Shown here: positions 5,551 to 6,850 of the stretch, in pieces
Layout of the letters: the number at the start of each line of letters is the position of its first letter
How positions within the stretch are numbered: position 1 is the first letter of the stretch
Assembly (NCBI GenBank): GCA_003483675.1
Contig: DMYK01000517.1
Location: forward strand, 1-6,850
DNA from: Microcoleaceae cyanobacterium UBA11344
Lineage (GTDB): Bacteria; Cyanobacteriota; Cyanobacteriia; Cyanobacteriales; Microcoleaceae
DNA: 6,850 bases
Reading direction: 5' to 3'
Program-made: the position numbers and the translations under genes
The notes under the pieces: generated by a model
Seen by the model: the letters and a program-made list of their open reading frames with translations, nothing else
What the model was told of the DNA's origin: nothing
The model's database searches: none

Positions 5551-5961
5551 ATGGCAGAAACAGCTACAGCACCCTTAACAGGAAAAGGTCTGCTTCAAAA
5601 AATCAAAGGCAGCGATTTGCCACGCAGAGAACTGGCAAAGCTTTGTGGCTACTTCACAGTCAGCAAGAGTGGAGAAACGCGGATTAATCTGGCTGAGTTT
5701 TACGATGCAGTGCTAGCTGCTAAGGGAATTGAGCTAGAGAAGTCGAAAGCTGATGGACGTGGGCGAGAAGCGAGTTATCGAGCTAGCGTTCACAAGAATG
5801 GTTCGATCGTGATCGGGGCGAATTATACCCAAGAAATGGGGTTAAAGCCAGGAGACGAGTTTGAAATTAAACTCGGATACAAGCACATTCGCTTGATTCA
5901 GATCGACGTGGACAGAGCAGATGTTGAATTAGATGATGAAGAGGAGGATACAGAAGAATAA
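5551..5961 (+). CDS. cyAbrB-family transcriptional regulator
   Basis: The 136-residue product matches the cyanobacterial AbrB-like family (the CalA/cyAbrB1 and cyAbrB2 group), DNA-binding regulators of nitrogen, carbon and redox-related genes. An N-terminal cyanobacteria-specific part (about 8-60, LTGKGLLQKIKG, LPRRELAKLCGYF, INLAEFYDAVLAAKGI) is followed by GRGREASYRASV. The AbrB-type swapped-hairpin DNA-binding domain lies at the C-terminal side (about 75-117, NGSIVIGANYTQ, MGLKPGDEFEIKLGYKHI), the reverse of Bacillus AbrB. The last 18 residues hold 12 acidic ones. Length is normal for the family. I cannot decide between the cyAbrB1 and cyAbrB2 clades by reading, so no symbol is given. It has its own candidate promoter and Shine-Dalgarno and lies 88 bp ahead of recX on the same strand. 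Confidence 0.93.
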   Translation: MAETATAPLTGKGLLQKIKGSDLPRRELAKLCGYFTVSKSGETRINLAEFYDAVLAAKGIELEKSKADGRGREASYRASVHKNGSIVIGANYTQEMGLKPGDEFEIKLGYKHIRLIQIDVDRADVELDDEEEDTEE

Positions 5962-5976
5962 CAGCAGCGATGCTGT
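5961..5976 (+). other. Small stem-loop at the cyAbrB stop codon
   Basis: ACAGCA (5961-5966) pairs with TGCTGT (5971-5976) across GCGA, a stable tetraloop of the GNRA kind. It begins at the last base of the TAA. Without a following T-run it is more likely a 3'-end protecting or partial read-through structure between cyAbrB and recX than a full terminator. Confidence 0.4.
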
Positions 5977-6049
5977 CCCAAGACCGACAAGGCGACGGGA
6001 TTTCACATTCGCTACGTTAGTATTTGCGCGCAACCCCCCGATTTAACTG

Positions 6050-6517
6050 ATGAGCTGTCTCGACTATTTCTATTTTCTCTTGTCTCGCAAAGACTACAGT
6101 GCCTCTGAACTTCGCAAAAAGGGGCAAGAGAAAGGTTTTGGCAATGAGGAAATATTGGAGGCGATCGCGCAAATTCAAGACCGGGGCTATCAGTCCGACA
6201 CTCGTTTGGTGGCGAACTTGATCGCCTCTGCTGCGGGCAAATACGGGAAGTCTGCGGTGAAGCGCAAGTGCCTGCAAAAAGGAATTGCCAGCGATTTGTT
6301 CGAGCAAGTTTGGGAGGAGGAAATTTCCGAAAATCTGGACTCCTCAGCCGAAAAACTTGCCGGATTAAAAGCTAAAGTCATGCGGAAATACAAGATTGAG
6401 GATTGGGATCAAGTAGAACCAAAAACCAAGGGCAAAGTCTTGAATTACCTGCAATACAGGGGGTTTAATGCCTTTGAAATTTGGCGAGAATGGCAAACGG
6501 AAGACTTGGACGAGTAA
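6050..6517 (+). CDS. recX: RecX family protein, regulator of RecA
   Basis: The 155-residue product has the three-helix repeat pattern of RecX. The first repeat is near 5-45 (YFLLSRKDYSASELRKKG, then EEILEAIAQIQDRGYQSD). The second is near 51-95 (RLVANLIAS, GKYGKSAVKRKCLQKGI, LFEQVWEEE). A third, weaker one is near 100-150, ending YLQYRGFNAFEIWREW. RecX binds RecA filaments in the cytoplasm and usually restrains strand exchange and co-protease activity. Length is normal. The ATG at 6050 is the only sensible start: an in-frame TAA lies at 6044-6046 just upstream. No Shine-Dalgarno is visible before it, so translation may be weak or leaderless-like. No recA is in the window; the gene follows cyAbrB by 88 bp and may share its transcript. 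Confidence 0.9.
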   Translation: MSCLDYFYFLLSRKDYSASELRKKGQEKGFGNEEILEAIAQIQDRGYQSDTRLVANLIASAAGKYGKSAVKRKCLQKGIASDLFEQVWEEEISENLDSSAEKLAGLKAKVMRKYKIEDWDQVEPKTKGKVLNYLQYRGFNAFEIWREWQTEDLDE

Positions 6518-6523
6518 TTTATA

Positions 6524-6548
6524 GGGCAGCGCTGGATCTCGGCTGCCC
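6524..6548 (+). terminator. Stem-loop after recX, possible terminator
   Basis: GGGCAGC (6524-6530) pairs with GCTGCCC (6542-6548) across an 11-base loop, seven bases after the recX stop. The stem is GC-rich, but it is followed by CC and mixed sequence with no T-run. It is therefore a poor rho-independent terminator and may only mark the mRNA 3' end. Confidence 0.4.
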
Positions 6549-6850
6549 CCCAGAATGTGATCAAAGAGATGGCAGCGGATTCTGCTTTCTTAGGCTCGGC
6601 TTCTAGTGGCCAAATATCTTTTCAGGCTGCGGTTTGCTCTTCGACAGAGTTCATCTTCTGAGGGTTATGCTGGTATTTTATGCAGATGAATGTGGTTAGC
6701 GTAGCGGCGCGATCGAGTCTAGCCCATCTGCAAGAACTTGCTCGACAGATCCGCTCCCTAAAAAAATCGCGCGCGATCGCTCCTCTAAAAACAGGAAGTA
6801 AATTTTGCTACTGGACTCGATCGCAATTTCAGGAGTCTTAAATCTCCAAA
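6549..6850. other. Right-hand end of the window, no confident gene
   Basis: No strong gene is seen. A minus-strand frame is open from the right edge for about 50 codons to a TAA near 6699, and a plus-strand frame covers nearly the same bases. A HIP1 copy within GCGCGCGATCGC lies at the centre. Sequence beyond the edge is needed to say whether a gene enters from the right. Confidence 0.5.
6680..6841 (+). CDS. Doubtful 53-codon open frame
   Basis: An ATG at 6680 opens a frame to TAA at 6839-6841, reading MQMNVVSVAARSSLAHLQEL and then a basic stretch with LKKSRAIAPLKTGSKF. The composition is protein-like in the first half, but the second Met (6686) is an equally good start, GAGG is about 16 bases away and the other strand is open too. 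No family is recognised. Confidence 0.2.
   Translation: MQMNVVSVAARSSLAHLQELARQIRSLKKSRAIAPLKTGSKFCYWTRSQFQES

Larger units (their letters stand above)
483..6780. repeat. Dispersed HIP1 octamers (GCGATCGC), nine copies
   Basis: Exact copies of GCGATCGC lie at 483-490, 2157-2164, 2705-2712, 2821-2828, 3980-3987, 5113-5120, 5376-5383, 6161-6168 and 6773-6780. The octamer is the HIP1 palindrome known to be over-represented in many cyanobacterial genomes. Random sequence of this length would be expected to hold far fewer than one. Copies occur both in genes and between them, and many further CGATCG cores are present. This supports a cyanobacterial source. Confidence 0.95.

Noticed and set aside
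6017..6393. Minus-strand frames opposite recX
   Set aside because: RecX on the plus strand has family motifs along its full length; the antisense products have none.

Overview
The window most likely comes from a filamentous, Oscillatoriales-type cyanobacterium (Microcoleus/Oscillatoria-like; this placement is inference). It carries nine exact copies of the HIP1 octamer GCGATCGC in 6.85 kb, several arrays of 7-bp tandem repeats, a cyanobacterial AbrB-type (cyAbrB) regulator, and a CHAT protein with an N-terminus of a type I associate with cyanobacteria. About half of the window is intergenic, in two stretches of roughly 1.5 kb each that are rich in repeats.

Layout. (1) 1-568, minus strand: the first 189 codons of an RTX calcium-binding repeat protein, running off the left edge. 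(2) 569-2030: a long non-coding stretch with three different period-7 arrays, a pair of 33-bp direct repeats inside an inverted repeat, a cluster of short palindromes and, near its end, a perfect 9+9 bp inverted repeat. (3) 2031-3996, plus strand: a two-gene unit. An 83-residue protein of unknown function has a textbook Shine-Dalgarno. It is followed after 4 bases by a GTG-started, 569-residue CHAT-domain (caspase/separase-like) protein with an intact His249/Cys294 dyad and one C-terminal membrane segment. The C-terminus may have been cut short by a frameshift. (4) 3997-5550: a second long non-coding stretch. It holds two opposed period-7 arrays that form a hairpin, a probable IS200/IS605-derived relic (about 4452-4903) ending in a structure like an omega-RNA/right-end hairpin, and a family of composite palindromic repeats. 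(5) 5551-5961: a cyAbrB transcription regulator with its own candidate promoter. (6) 6050-6517: recX, the RecA modulator. (7) 6518-6850: no confident gene; one stem-loop and a doubtful 53-codon frame.

The genes do not form one pathway. The RTX protein is a probable secreted calcium-binding protein on the opposite strand. The small-protein/CHAT pair looks like one transcription unit with likely translational coupling. cyAbrB and recX lie in the same direction 88 bp apart and may share a transcript. The best candidates for something undescribed are the 83-residue partner of a membrane-anchored CHAT protein, the palindrome in front of the pair, and the transposon relic that keeps an omega-RNA-like end.
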